Shown one piece after another: positions 34,672-42,102 of a stretch of 64,000 bases of DNA (position 1 is the first letter of the stretch; each line of letters begins with the position of its first letter). The position numbers were made by a program, and so were the translations under genes. Location of the stretch: NCBI GenBank assembly GCA_036378535.1, contig DASUWH010000077.1, forward strand, positions 16,930 to 80,929. The letters are read 5' to 3'. Source of the stretch: Gp1-AA122 sp036378535. Its GTDB lineage: Bacteria > Acidobacteriota > Terriglobia > Terriglobales > Acidobacteriaceae. Under the pieces are notes generated by a model. It was not told where the DNA came from, made no database searches, and worked only from the letters and a program-made list of their open reading frames with translations.

Positions 34672-35853
34672 TTACAGTTCGTCCAGCAAGCGCTCGATAT
34701 CATCCGACGAGTTGTAGAAATGGCACGACACTCTTATCCCACCGACGTTGGATGTGTATCGCACCGAAACCAGAATTCTTTTCTCCTGCAACCGCTTCAT
34801 GAGCGCGACATTCTGCTCGGCGGATCCGAGTGAAAACGTCACGATGCCCGAGCGATTCTCTTTTGCGAGCGGTGTCACGATTTGCACGGGCAGATGCTCA
34901 AGGCCGGTTAGTAACTGGTCGGTCAAGGAAACTATGTGCTTGGCGATCTCGTCTTGTCCCAGTTCATGAATGAGATCCAGGGATGCGGCCAATCCCGCCG
35001 CGCCTGGATAATTTCCTGTACCACCGGTTTCAAATCGCCGAGCCGTCGTCGCAAACTCATAGTCGCGAACCGGCGCCGTGCCCGGAGTCTGAAAATAATG
35101 CCCCCACCCGCCGGGAGGATCCTGGATATCGAGATAACCTGCGAGTGGCGGCTGCAGTTTGGGCATGGCCTCGCGGCTCACATACATGAACCCACAGCCA
35201 AAGGGCGCATTCAGCCACTTGTGGCCGCCGCAGGCAAGTATGTCTAGTGGCGTTTCCTTCACATCGATGGGAATCGCACCTAGCTGCTGGATCGCATCAA
35301 CAATCAGCCAGATGCCGCCATCGCGGCACAGCTTGCTGAACGCCCCCAGATCGAGACGAAATCCATTCGTCCACTGAACCGAACTGACCGCGATTACGCG
35401 CGTGCGCGGGGTGATGCGTGCAGCGAAGTCCTCCACCCGCACTTCTCCCTGATGATTGGGGATGACATCAATTTCAATTCCATCTTTTTTTCTCTGGATC
35501 CAGGGGACAGCCACTTCAAGGAATTCAAGGTCCGAAATTGCGACCCGGTCGCCGCGTTCGAGGGGAATCGCACTTGCGGCTAGAGACAACGCGTGGGTCG
35601 TGCTTTCGACAAGGGCAATCTCATCCTCGTGCGCGTTGATCAGGCGCGCCGCGGCGGGTCGCGCTTTGGCCCGCATTTCGTCCATGAACATGTGGTGATG
35701 GGTCGAAGAATTCAGCGGACAAGTCATCGCGAGGTCAAGAAACTTCTCGATCGCTTCAACGGCAACTCTCGGTGCCAGCGAGCAACAGGCGGCGTCGAGG
35801 AAGACTTTATCTTTCAGTCCGGGGAATTGCCCGCGAGCGGAGTCGATATTCAT
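34672..35853 (-). CDS. Class V aminotransferase / cysteine desulfurase-like PLP enzyme
   Basis: The protein has 393 residues. ALVESTTHALSLAA binds the cofactor phosphate, VSSVQWTNGFRLDL and LIVDAIQQLGAIPID hold the conserved His/Asp region, and LACGGHKWLNAPFGCGF contains the Schiff-base lysine. RFETGGTGNYPG is the typical late motif. No conserved catalytic cysteine loop of SufS or IscS type is visible, so an aminotransferase or selenocysteine lyase-like role is possible, which may be relevant because a selenoprotein gene lies 3 kb away (weak inference). It is cotranscribed after mnmG with a family A repeat in the 82-base gap. Confidence 0.8.
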   Translation of the reverse strand: MNIDSARGQFPGLKDKVFLDAACCSLAPRVAVEAIEKFLDLAMTCPLNSSTHHHMFMDEMRAKARPAAARLINAHEDEIALVESTTHALSLAASAIPLERGDRVAISDLEFLEVAVPWIQRKKDGIEIDVIPNHQGEVRVEDFAARITPRTRVIAVSSVQWTNGFRLDLGAFSKLCRDGGIWLIVDAIQQLGAIPIDVKETPLDILACGGHKWLNAPFGCGFMYVSREAMPKLQPPLAGYLDIQDPPGGWGHYFQTPGTAPVRDYEFATTARRFETGGTGNYPGAAGLAASLDLIHELGQDEIAKHIVSLTDQLLTGLEHLPVQIVTPLAKENRSGIVTFSLGSAEQNVALMKRLQEKRILVSVRYTSNVGGIRVSCHFYNSSDDIERLLDEL

Positions 35854-35872
35854 CTCTCGGATTTAAACACAA

Positions 35873-35910
35873 GGTCCCTCGACTCCGCTTCGCTCCGGTC
35901 GGGATGACAG
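35873..35910. repeat. Dispersed repeat family A, good copy
   Basis: GGTCCCTCGACTCCGCTTCG, then CTCCGGTCGGGATGACAG, lies between mnmG's stop and the aminotransferase start. It is partly self-complementary (GACTCCG/CGGTC and TCCC/GGGA). Confidence 0.75.
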
Positions 35911-35935
35911 AGGGAAGAGTGGTCCGGGAAAAAAC

Positions 35936-38131
35936 TTACAGGACTGCTGCCTGATCCCGGCGCTTCGCCTGGATTTCGATGTAGACGTTCACCAGGGAGA
36001 CGGCTGCGGGCGTCACGCCGGGGATTCGGGAAGCGTGGCCCAACGTGCGCGGGCGGATTTTGATCAGCTTCTCCTGCATCTCGCGCGACAAGCCGCTGAC
36101 CGAGTGGTAATCGAACCATTCCGGGATAGTGCGCTGCTCCGCCTTCTTCAGCCGCTCGATAGCACGCTCCTGCTGCTGCAGATAGCCGGCGTACTTCACT
36201 TCCGTTTCTACCGACTTCAGTTCGTTCTTAATTTCGGAGGGCAGATTCACCGCCGAGTAAGCTGCGTCGTTGGTTCTTTCCGAAAACCAGGGGCTGATCT
36301 CGGCCAGAACGGGAACAAGGTGCTCAATATTGATCTCGGGCCGCTTCAGCAATTGCGCGCAGCTCTGGCCTATGGCTGCAGAAAGATCCGGGGAGATATC
36401 AGATTCACCAGCTTTGTTCTCATACCCCGGGTTGTCATCCCGAGCGGAGCGAGGGATCTGCTTTTCCTCCGACCACGCGCGCTCTATTTTCTCCACCATC
36501 TCACTCGTAAGGCGCGTGTTCTCCAGCAACTGCTGCATGGCCCGCAGCCGCTCTTGCTTAGCCAGGAAATCCGCCCATGCCGCATCCGAGATCAAGCCCA
36601 CTCGACGCCCATGTGGCGTAAGCCGGCGGTCGGCATTATCGATCCGCAGGTGCAGCCGGAACTCGGCTCGCGAGGTGAACATTCGATATGGTTCATTGGT
36701 CCCTTTTGAAATCAGATCATCAATCAGAATCGCGGTGTAAGCCTCGGTCCGATCCAGGACCAGGGGCGCCTCGCTTTTGACCTTCAGGGCAGCGTTAATG
36801 CCTGCCATGATGCCCTGGCACGCTGCCTCTTCATATCCGCTGGTGCCGTTGATCTGACCGGCAAGAAAGAGGTTCGCGATCTTCTTCGTCTCCAGCGTGC
36901 GCTCCAGCTCGGTCGGATCAATCGAGTCGTACTCGATGGCGTAACCGGGCCGCAGCATCTCCGCGCTCTCCAATCCGGGAATGGACTTGATGATCGCCAG
37001 CTGCACTTCAACCGGAAGCGAAGTGCTCATCCCGTTCACATAAATCTCGTGCGTGTTCAGCCCCTCGGGCTCGAGAAAGAGCTGATGGATGGGCTTGTCG
37101 GGAAACTTGACGATCTTGTCCTCAATCGACGGGCAATAGCGCGGACCAATGGACTTGATCTGGCCGCTATACATGGGCGACCGGTGCACGTTTTCGCGAA
37201 TGATGCGCTGGGTCTCCGGCGTTGTCCACGCGATGTAGCACGCTACCTGGGCATCGTGATGGGCGACGCGCTTGGTGCGGAAGCTGAAAGGGGTCGGATC
37301 GGGATCGCCCGGCTGCTCCTGAAACTTGGACCAGTCGATCGTTCGCCCGTCCAACCGAGGAGGCGTGCCGGTCTTCAAACGGCAGCCCCGCAGGCCGAGA
37401 TTCTTCAAAGCTTCCCCGAGAAGCACCGCAGGAGGTTCGCCGCTGCGCCCCGCCGGATATTGCTGTTCGCCGCAGTGAATTAAGCCGTTGAGGAATGTGC
37501 CGGTCGTGATGATCACTGCGCCCGCGCCGACGGTGCGGCCGTCGCGAAGTCGGATACCGCGCACGATTTTCGAGTCGCCAGTCGTCAGTCGTCGGTCGTC
37601 AGCAACATCCAACTGGTCCTTGGTCGTTAGTCGTTGGTCGTGGGCAAGATCAGATTCCTCGGCTCGCTCGGAATAACAATCCAAATCCGTGCCAGAAGGC
37701 GTTTGGGCTGACGACTGACGACCGACGACTGACGACTCCACGATCAGGTCCGCCACTTCTGCCTGCTTGATCTTGAGATTGGGCTGCGATTCCAGCACCT
37801 CGCGCATCTTGAGGCGGTAGGCTTGCTTATCGCATTGGGCGCGCGGCGACCAGACGGCAGGGCCGCGCGACGTGTTTAAAAGGCGGAACTGGATTCCCAC
37901 AGCATCGGTTACTTCGCCCATGATGCCGCCGAGGGCGTCCACTTCGCGGACCAGGTGTCCCTTGGCGATCCCCCCGACTGCCGGATTGCACGACATCTGC
38001 GCGATCAGGTCGACGTTCAGCGTGTATAGGGCAGTCTTCAGGCCCATGCGGGCAGCCGTCATCGCGGCCTCGCAGCCGGCATGTCCGGCCCCGACGACGA
38101 CCACGTCGTATTGTTCAGTGAACTTCCCCAC
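35936..38131 (-). CDS. mnmG: tRNA uridine-5-carboxymethylaminomethyl modification enzyme MnmG (GidA) with two repeat-encoded inserts
   Basis: The start is a GTG at 38131 (GKFTEQYDVVVVG), giving 731 residues. A longer frame to 38257 exists, but its extra N-terminus is read from a family B repeat. Motifs are GAGHAGCEAAMTAARMG (FAD), SCNPAVGGIAKGHLVREVDALGG, LKTGTPPRL and RAEFRLHLRIDNAD. With MnmE it modifies wobble uridine. Normal MnmG has about 620-650 residues. The excess is an insert of about 55 residues near residue 150 (heptad element) and one of about 15-20 near 630 (family A). Both are in frame, and the conserved blocks around them are intact, so it is probably functional. Confidence 0.92.
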   Translation of the reverse strand: MGKFTEQYDVVVVGAGHAGCEAAMTAARMGLKTALYTLNVDLIAQMSCNPAVGGIAKGHLVREVDALGGIMGEVTDAVGIQFRLLNTSRGPAVWSPRAQCDKQAYRLKMREVLESQPNLKIKQAEVADLIVESSVVGRQSSAQTPSGTDLDCYSERAEESDLAHDQRLTTKDQLDVADDRRLTTGDSKIVRGIRLRDGRTVGAGAVIITTGTFLNGLIHCGEQQYPAGRSGEPPAVLLGEALKNLGLRGCRLKTGTPPRLDGRTIDWSKFQEQPGDPDPTPFSFRTKRVAHHDAQVACYIAWTTPETQRIIRENVHRSPMYSGQIKSIGPRYCPSIEDKIVKFPDKPIHQLFLEPEGLNTHEIYVNGMSTSLPVEVQLAIIKSIPGLESAEMLRPGYAIEYDSIDPTELERTLETKKIANLFLAGQINGTSGYEEAACQGIMAGINAALKVKSEAPLVLDRTEAYTAILIDDLISKGTNEPYRMFTSRAEFRLHLRIDNADRRLTPHGRRVGLISDAAWADFLAKQERLRAMQQLLENTRLTSEMVEKIERAWSEEKQIPRSARDDNPGYENKAGESDISPDLSAAIGQSCAQLLKRPEINIEHLVPVLAEISPWFSERTNDAAYSAVNLPSEIKNELKSVETEVKYAGYLQQQERAIERLKKAEQRTIPEWFDYHSVSGLSREMQEKLIKIRPRTLGHASRIPGVTPAAVSLVNVYIEIQAKRRDQAAVL
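36434..36460. repeat. Family A repeat inside mnmG
   Basis: GTCATCCCGAGCGGAGCGAG followed by GGATCTG is identical in pattern to the intergenic copies at 29052 and 35873. On the mnmG strand it is read as QIPRSARDDNP, within the variable C-terminal helical domain. Confidence 0.8.
37572..37738. repeat. Composite heptad inverted-repeat element (c) inside mnmG
   Basis: The left arm 37572-37603 reads in 7-base steps AGTCGCC, AGTCGTC, AGTCGTC, GGTCGTC. The right arm 37707-37738, reverse complemented, reads AGTCGTC, AGTCGTC, GGTCGTC, AGTCGTC. Between them lie a second heptad run (37615-37642; GGTCGTT, AGTCGTT, GGTCGTG) and a decayed family A copy (37652-37676, GATTCCTCGGCTCGCTCGG). The whole is open in the mnmG frame. 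Confidence 0.8.
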
Positions 38132-38152
38132 AATATCTATTCTAACAACGGC

Positions 38153-38276
38153 CCACGTAGGCCCAGACGCCCTCGTCCGGGCTGGGAGCGACAGCTCACA
38201 ATTGTTTGCTGCTGCAGAATCAAGCCGAGCTGCGCTCGGCTGGGCAGGTGAGGGCACCTGCCCCTACGCGGGCAGG
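38153..38276. repeat. Dispersed repeat family B upstream of mnmG
   Basis: It contains GTAGGCCCAGACGCCCTCG, then AGCCGAGCTGCGCTCGGCT (hairpin) and GGGCAGGTGAGGGCACCTGC (hairpin), then CCCTACG. The same modules occur at 48364-48475. Read through as protein it gives a false N-terminal extension (MPSPAQPSAARL). Confidence 0.7.
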
Positions 38277-38310
38277 AGCCAAATGTTATGTGCTGGGAGC
38301 TTCGTCCAAT

Positions 38311-38335
38311 AAATAAAGGGCGACTTTCGTCGCCC
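38311..38335 (-). terminator. Rho-independent terminator of the cold shock gene
   Basis: GGGCGAC and GTCGCCC pair (38318-38335) around a TTTC/GAAA tetraloop. On the minus strand it is followed by TTTATTTATT. It starts 22 bases beyond the cold shock stop codon. Confidence 0.85.
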
Positions 38336-38357
38336 TCTGTCGCAATTTTTGAGTGGT

Positions 38358-38558
38358 TTACAGAGCCCGAACGTTCTCCGCTTGCCAGCCCTTAGGGCCT
38401 TTCACGACATCAAACTGTACCTGCTGACCTTCCTGCAGACTGCGGAAGCCATTCGACTGGATGGCGGAGAAGTGTACGAATACGTCCTCCCCATTCTGAC
38501 GGCTGATGAAGCCATAGCCCTTGGCATCATTAAACCACTTCACTGTTCCTGTTTCCAT
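38358..38558 (-). CDS. CspA-family cold shock protein
   Basis: The protein has 66 residues, the typical length. GTVKWFNDAKGYGFI (RNP1-type) and DVFVHFSAIQ (RNP2-type) are the nucleic-acid-binding motifs, and GPKGWQAENVRAL closes the barrel. It binds single-stranded RNA/DNA as an RNA chaperone. More than 300 bases separate it from the next upstream gene, leaving room for a long leader, which is common in cold shock genes. A strong terminator follows, so it is monocistronic. Confidence 0.95.
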   Translation of the reverse strand: METGTVKWFNDAKGYGFISRQNGEDVFVHFSAIQSNGFRSLQEGQQVQFDVVKGPKGWQAENVRAL

Positions 38559-38732
38559 TGTGTTGCAATTTCCTTTTTCTCTGATTTTGCGCTGATTCGA
38601 GAGCAGAGTGCTGCAGGCAGGTCACGCTACAACGCGGAGATACTGCTTACAACCGCTTAGATTCAAACGCACTTACATTGTACCCGGAATCGATTCAAAT
38701 TGCTATTGTTAGTTGCTGGAACCAAAGTGAGT

Positions 38733-38883
<151 letters not shown>

Positions 38884-39540
38884 TTAAGGCATGACAATCC
38901 GGCTGCCCACTTCGTCAGGAGCCGCTATGGCTGACTTGCTTTCAGGGAACTGGGTCAGCAGAAAGTCTATGTAAGCACGAGACTTAGGCCGGCCGCTAGT
39001 CCGGCCATGCCCCATCCGTACCAGGAAAACCAATGCTCGCAGCACGTCAGAATCCTTCAACCGGGAGTAGCCGAGATGCTTCTGCTCAGCCTCCCGATAT
39101 TCCTTGACCATGGTCTGGACTTCGCCGGCGACGGCCTGCTGGCTTAAGCTGGCGGTGGGCGCTTCGTAATGCAAGCCGGAGTTCACCCGCGTTTCATAGC
39201 TCTTAGTCAAAGAAGTCAGCGCGCCAATAAGGTCGCGGTCATTCAGACCTCTCTGGGCTCTTGCGGACTTCGCCAGCGCGTAACTGAGCCCGATAATCAA
39301 GTGCTCGTGTTCATAAAGAAACTGGTCTGGGATCTCCACGGCGAGGAATAGCTCCGCATCTTTGAGTTCATCGGCCGACCGAGGTTTCTCGTGCGTGCGT
39401 GCCTGCTGCAGGTATACGCAGTCGCTCGGACAGTCGAGCGTCACCTCACGCTGCTCTCCGCAACACTGTGGGCAGATGCGTCCATGCACTGCGAGGCAGA
39501 AGCGCTTCTCCTTACGAGTTTCGCAGATAGCACAGCTCAA
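38884..39540 (-). CDS. Hypothetical protein with N-terminal cysteine-rich (zinc-ribbon-like) domain
   Basis: The protein has 218 residues and the family has no name I recognise. It opens MSCAICETRKEKRFC with CPQCCGEQRE and LDCPSDCVYL: nine Cys/His in the first 41 residues, probably two zinc sites. The rest is helical and charged, with HLIIGLSYALAKSA and RLKDSDVLRALVFLVRM. There is no signal or membrane helix. Heptad repeat elements lie immediately on both sides, one touching its stop codon and one ending 33 bases beyond its start, so the gene is boxed by them. Confidence 0.65.
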   Translation of the reverse strand: MSCAICETRKEKRFCLAVHGRICPQCCGEQREVTLDCPSDCVYLQQARTHEKPRSADELKDAELFLAVEIPDQFLYEHEHLIIGLSYALAKSARAQRGLNDRDLIGALTSLTKSYETRVNSGLHYEAPTASLSQQAVAGEVQTMVKEYREAEQKHLGYSRLKDSDVLRALVFLVRMGHGRTSGRPKSRAYIDFLLTQFPESKSAIAAPDEVGSRIVMP

Positions 39541-39573
39541 GAGATGTCTCCTGTATTCATTATTGCATGCGGT

Positions 39574-39725
39574 GAGTAGTCAGGAGTCAGTAGTCTGGAG
39601 TCAGCAAGCACCCCGGGGTCCCTCGATTTGCCCTCACCGCTTCGCTTGTTCGGGCGGCTCTCGGGATGGCACTATGTGATGGCGTTACGATTTTCGCCGA
39701 CTCCTGACTACTGACTCCTGACTAC
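39574..39725. repeat. Composite heptad inverted-repeat element (e) with family A core
   Basis: The left arm 39574-39605 and right arm 39696-39725 match over 30 bases with two mismatches; units are AGTCAGG and AGTCAGT. The interior contains GGGGTCCCTCGATTTG...TCTCGGGATGGC (39613-39670), a family A relative enlarged in the middle. It occupies most of the divergent spacer. Confidence 0.85.
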
Positions 39726-39741
39726 TTGCTTCGGAGGTGTG

Positions 39742-40605
39742 ATGCCACTTCAACGCTGCTTCAACAATAGTGAAGACAGCTTTCCCCTGCCGGCGCGGAT
39801 GAAGGAACTTTATGGCCCTTTCGGATTTCCGAAGGCTCGCGACGATTCCCGACCTTACGTCACCTCCAATTTCGTCATGGGCCTCGATGGCCGTGTCTCC
39901 TTCCGCGAATTGCCGGGCCAGTCTGGCGGCCGTGAAGTGTCGCGCAGCCCCGAAGATCTCTGGCTGATGAATTTCTTTCGCGCCCATCATGATGCGCAGA
40001 TCATGGGCGCCAGCACGCTGCGCGATGAGCCCGGTCCCGACGGCCTGGGATGGAGCTATGCCATCAAGGATGAAGAGCTGCGTAGTTATCGCGAGAAAGT
40101 CCTGAAGCTCGGTCCCCAGCGGGTCTTGATTGTTAGCGGTTCCGGCGAGATTGATCTCAATTTTCGCCTGTTCCGTTCTCCTCAGGTCGAGCCCTGGATC
40201 ATTACCGCGTCCGCCGGGGCGACCAGCGTCCAGGCACGACTGGAGGAACTCGGTCGAAAAGGAACAATCAAGATCGTTAAGGTCGGCGAGGGTTCCATTG
40301 TCGACATCCGACAGGCGTTGCGCGTGCTTCGCGCCGAGCATGGGATTCACACCCTGCTTTGCGAAGGTGGGCCTACGCTCTATGGAGAGATGCTGAAAGA
40401 GAAACTGGTCGACGAGGAGTTTCGCACGATCTCTATGCAGGTTCTGGGCACCTCGACCAAACCCGACCTGCAACGGCCCACGGCCTATGGCAATGCCACT
40501 TTCGCACCCGATACGGCGCCCTGGTTCCGCATGATCAGTCTGCACTACGCGTCGCCGTATCATGCATTTTTGAGACTACGGTATGAAGGGGCGCGCAAAT
40601 TTTGA
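39742..40605 (+). CDS. RibD C-terminal / dihydrofolate-reductase-fold reductase
   Basis: The ATG at 39742 (287 residues) is chosen over the GTG one codon earlier because GGAGG ends four bases ahead. SRPYVTSNFVMGLDGRVS, DAQIMGASTLRDE, RVLIVSGSGEID and TLLCEGGPTLYGEML are the motifs of the RibD C-terminal reductase domain, which uses NADPH on a pyrimidine riboflavin intermediate. The deaminase domain is absent and the protein is slightly longer than usual, so it may act on a different substrate. The stop codon abuts a heptad element. Confidence 0.8.
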   Translation: MPLQRCFNNSEDSFPLPARMKELYGPFGFPKARDDSRPYVTSNFVMGLDGRVSFRELPGQSGGREVSRSPEDLWLMNFFRAHHDAQIMGASTLRDEPGPDGLGWSYAIKDEELRSYREKVLKLGPQRVLIVSGSGEIDLNFRLFRSPQVEPWIITASAGATSVQARLEELGRKGTIKIVKVGEGSIVDIRQALRVLRAEHGIHTLLCEGGPTLYGEMLKEKLVDEEFRTISMQVLGTSTKPDLQRPTAYGNATFAPDTAPWFRMISLHYASPYHAFLRLRYEGARKF

Positions 40606-40608
40606 GGA

Positions 40609-40768
40609 GAGTCGTTGGTCGTTGGCGAAACCGAACACCCAACAAGATACTGTGAGAATTCCCTGCCAGGCCTCTTGTAGTGCGCCATCACAAGCGGTCA
40701 AGAGAATTCAAACCCGAAAGGCAATCGATGGGGTGTTTGGTTTGCCAGCGACTAACGACCAACGACTA
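40609..40768. repeat. Heptad inverted-repeat element (f) between convergent genes
   Basis: The left arm 40609-40640 starts GAGTCGTTGGTCGTTGGCG and the right arm 40731-40767 is its inverse with an extra unit (GTCGTTG, GTCGTTA, GTCGCTG). Inner parts GAACACCC and GGGTGTTT also pair. It begins four bases after the RibD-like stop and its last bases form the TAG stop of the VOC gene (40766-40768). Confidence 0.85.
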
Positions 40769-41110
40769 TTTTTTGTACTGCACAATCTCAAAAATATTGC
40801 CTTCGCTGTCCTGCGGCATCATCACAAGGCCGTAGGATTCTTGGTGCAGTTCTTTCCAGAATTTGACTTGGAGCCGTTGCAGTTCATCGCGATCCTGCTG
40901 AATGTTGGCGGTGGGGAACGTGAATGCCGGGCCGTTCGCGAATAGTTCGGTTCTTTTTTCGAGCGCTAGCACCGCGCCGTGGGTGGCGAATTCCGCGTAT
41001 TCGTCCGTCTGAAACTTCAAGGGCAGGCCGAGCACGTCGCGATAGAACTTCAACGCCCGGTCCATGTCTCTGACCCCAATCAGGACGACGCTGATCTTCT
41101 TTTCCATCAA
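40766..41110 (-). CDS. Glyoxalase/bleomycin-resistance (VOC) family protein
   Basis: The protein has 114 residues, the size of a single VOC domain. VVLIGVRDMDRALKFYRDVLG is the standard opening, with FATHGAVLALE in the middle and PQDSEGNIFEIVQY at the end, where the Glu is a metal ligand. The substrate is not predictable. Its stop codon TAG is formed by the tip of a heptad repeat arm. There is no operon partner: the upstream gene on this side is divergent. Confidence 0.85.
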   Translation of the reverse strand: MMEKKISVVLIGVRDMDRALKFYRDVLGLPLKFQTDEYAEFATHGAVLALEKRTELFANGPAFTFPTANIQQDRDELQRLQVKFWKELHQESYGLVMMPQDSEGNIFEIVQYKK

Positions 41111-41291
41111 TCAGATCGCATGATACGCCCCTGGACAGGCCAGCAACTTCCGTTTTTTAATCGGTTACGTATTCCGCCTGAAACCAGCATCCGTACTACA
41201 GCTTTGGTGACCTACACCCGGCATCCGGCGCTTGTTACCGTCAAAGCACGCGGACAGTAACGTCCGCGCCACACGGGGAGAAAGCGCGCTC

Positions 41292-41672
41292 ATGGCGACA
41301 TCTAAGCTCAACATTCTTTATGGCGAGTCCGAAGAGGACGTTTTAGCTTCGCAGGCAGCTCTCATTCAAAAGGCCGGACACCAGGTAAAAGCGGTACTGG
41401 GCCGCAAAGGTGTCGAAGAGGCCCTCAAGCAGGGCAAGTTCGACCTGGTCATCCTGGGCTCCTCGATGAATAAGAATGACCGCCACCACCTGCCCTACAT
41501 GGTGAAGAAGGCCAGCGAAGGCACGCGCGTGCTGGTGATGCACGCTGATGGCGCCCGCCATCCCCAGGTCGACGGCATGATCGACTCGGGCCGCACCATC
41601 GAAGCTCTGCTGGAGACCATCGCTACCATGATGTCGCAGCAGAAAACCATGGCGGCGCGGGCGGGAAGATAG
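41292..41672 (+). CDS. Pseudo-receiver protein lacking the phospho-acceptor aspartate
   Basis: The ATG at 41292 gives 126 residues. The fold order follows a response regulator: NILYGESEEDVLASQ (acidic pocket), VKAVLGRKGVEEAL, FDLVILGSSMNKNDRHHLP, TRVLVMHADGARHP. At the phospho-site the usual VILD is VILG, so there is no acceptor Asp. The His-His pair after it is unusual. A 58-base remnant of a similar gene lies at 44057-44114. A role as a phosphorylation-independent adaptor is inferred. Confidence 0.65.
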   Translation: MATSKLNILYGESEEDVLASQAALIQKAGHQVKAVLGRKGVEEALKQGKFDLVILGSSMNKNDRHHLPYMVKKASEGTRVLVMHADGARHPQVDGMIDSGRTIEALLETIATMMSQQKTMAARAGR

Positions 41673-41691
41673 TCTTCCACTCAAAAGACCT

Positions 41692-41733
41692 GTCATCCTG
41701 AGCGAGGGCGTCAGCCCGGGTCGAAGGACCCCA
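41692..41733. repeat. Family A repeat, inverted relative to the copy at 41833
   Basis: GTCATCCTGAGCGAGGGCGT, then CAGCCCGGGTCGAAGGACCCC, lies 20 bases after the pseudo-receiver stop. With 41833-41862 it forms an inverted pair about 170 bases across. Confidence 0.75.
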
Positions 41734-41832
41734 TCGCGTTCAAATTAAATAACGGCCCATAAGGGAATTCGAACGAGAATCCAGAGTTTCCGGTGAGCGC
41801 TCCTTGAAAGCATATTGTGTGCGAAGGTCCAT

Positions 41833-41862
41833 GGGGTCCTTCGACTCCGCTCAGGATGACAG
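41833..41862. repeat. Family A repeat, second arm
   Basis: GGGGTCCTTCGACTCCGCTC, then AGGATGACAG, is the inverse of the copy at 41692. The 99 bases between contain no gene. Confidence 0.75.
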
Positions 41863-42102
41863 TGGCGGTGGGTTGGGTGCGTCCTGTACACCATGAGGGG
41901 GCATGCCCCCGAGGTTCCCACCCTCGGCTGAAACGAACGCCTCGATTTCCCCTCGCAAGCGGACAAGCTGGCAGCGGAAAACGGACAAAATGTCCTCCTC
42001 GAAACTCCGCGCACCTGGCCAGTTGTTGATTCCACAGTATTTACCTCCACAAAGCCATTTGGCCACGCGCCTGCACTTACTCAGGCGGGAGAGTGCACCT
42101 CG

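Noticed and set aside
38132..38257. N-terminal extension of MnmG and a similar extension of the serine hydrolase as a shared domain
   Set aside because: Both are read from family B repeats; internal starts with proper family N-termini are better.
39685..40563. Long open frame on the minus strand opposite the RibD-like gene
   Set aside because: It mirrors the high-GC plus-strand gene, has no family motif, and the plus-strand reading has clear RibD motifs and a GGAGG site.
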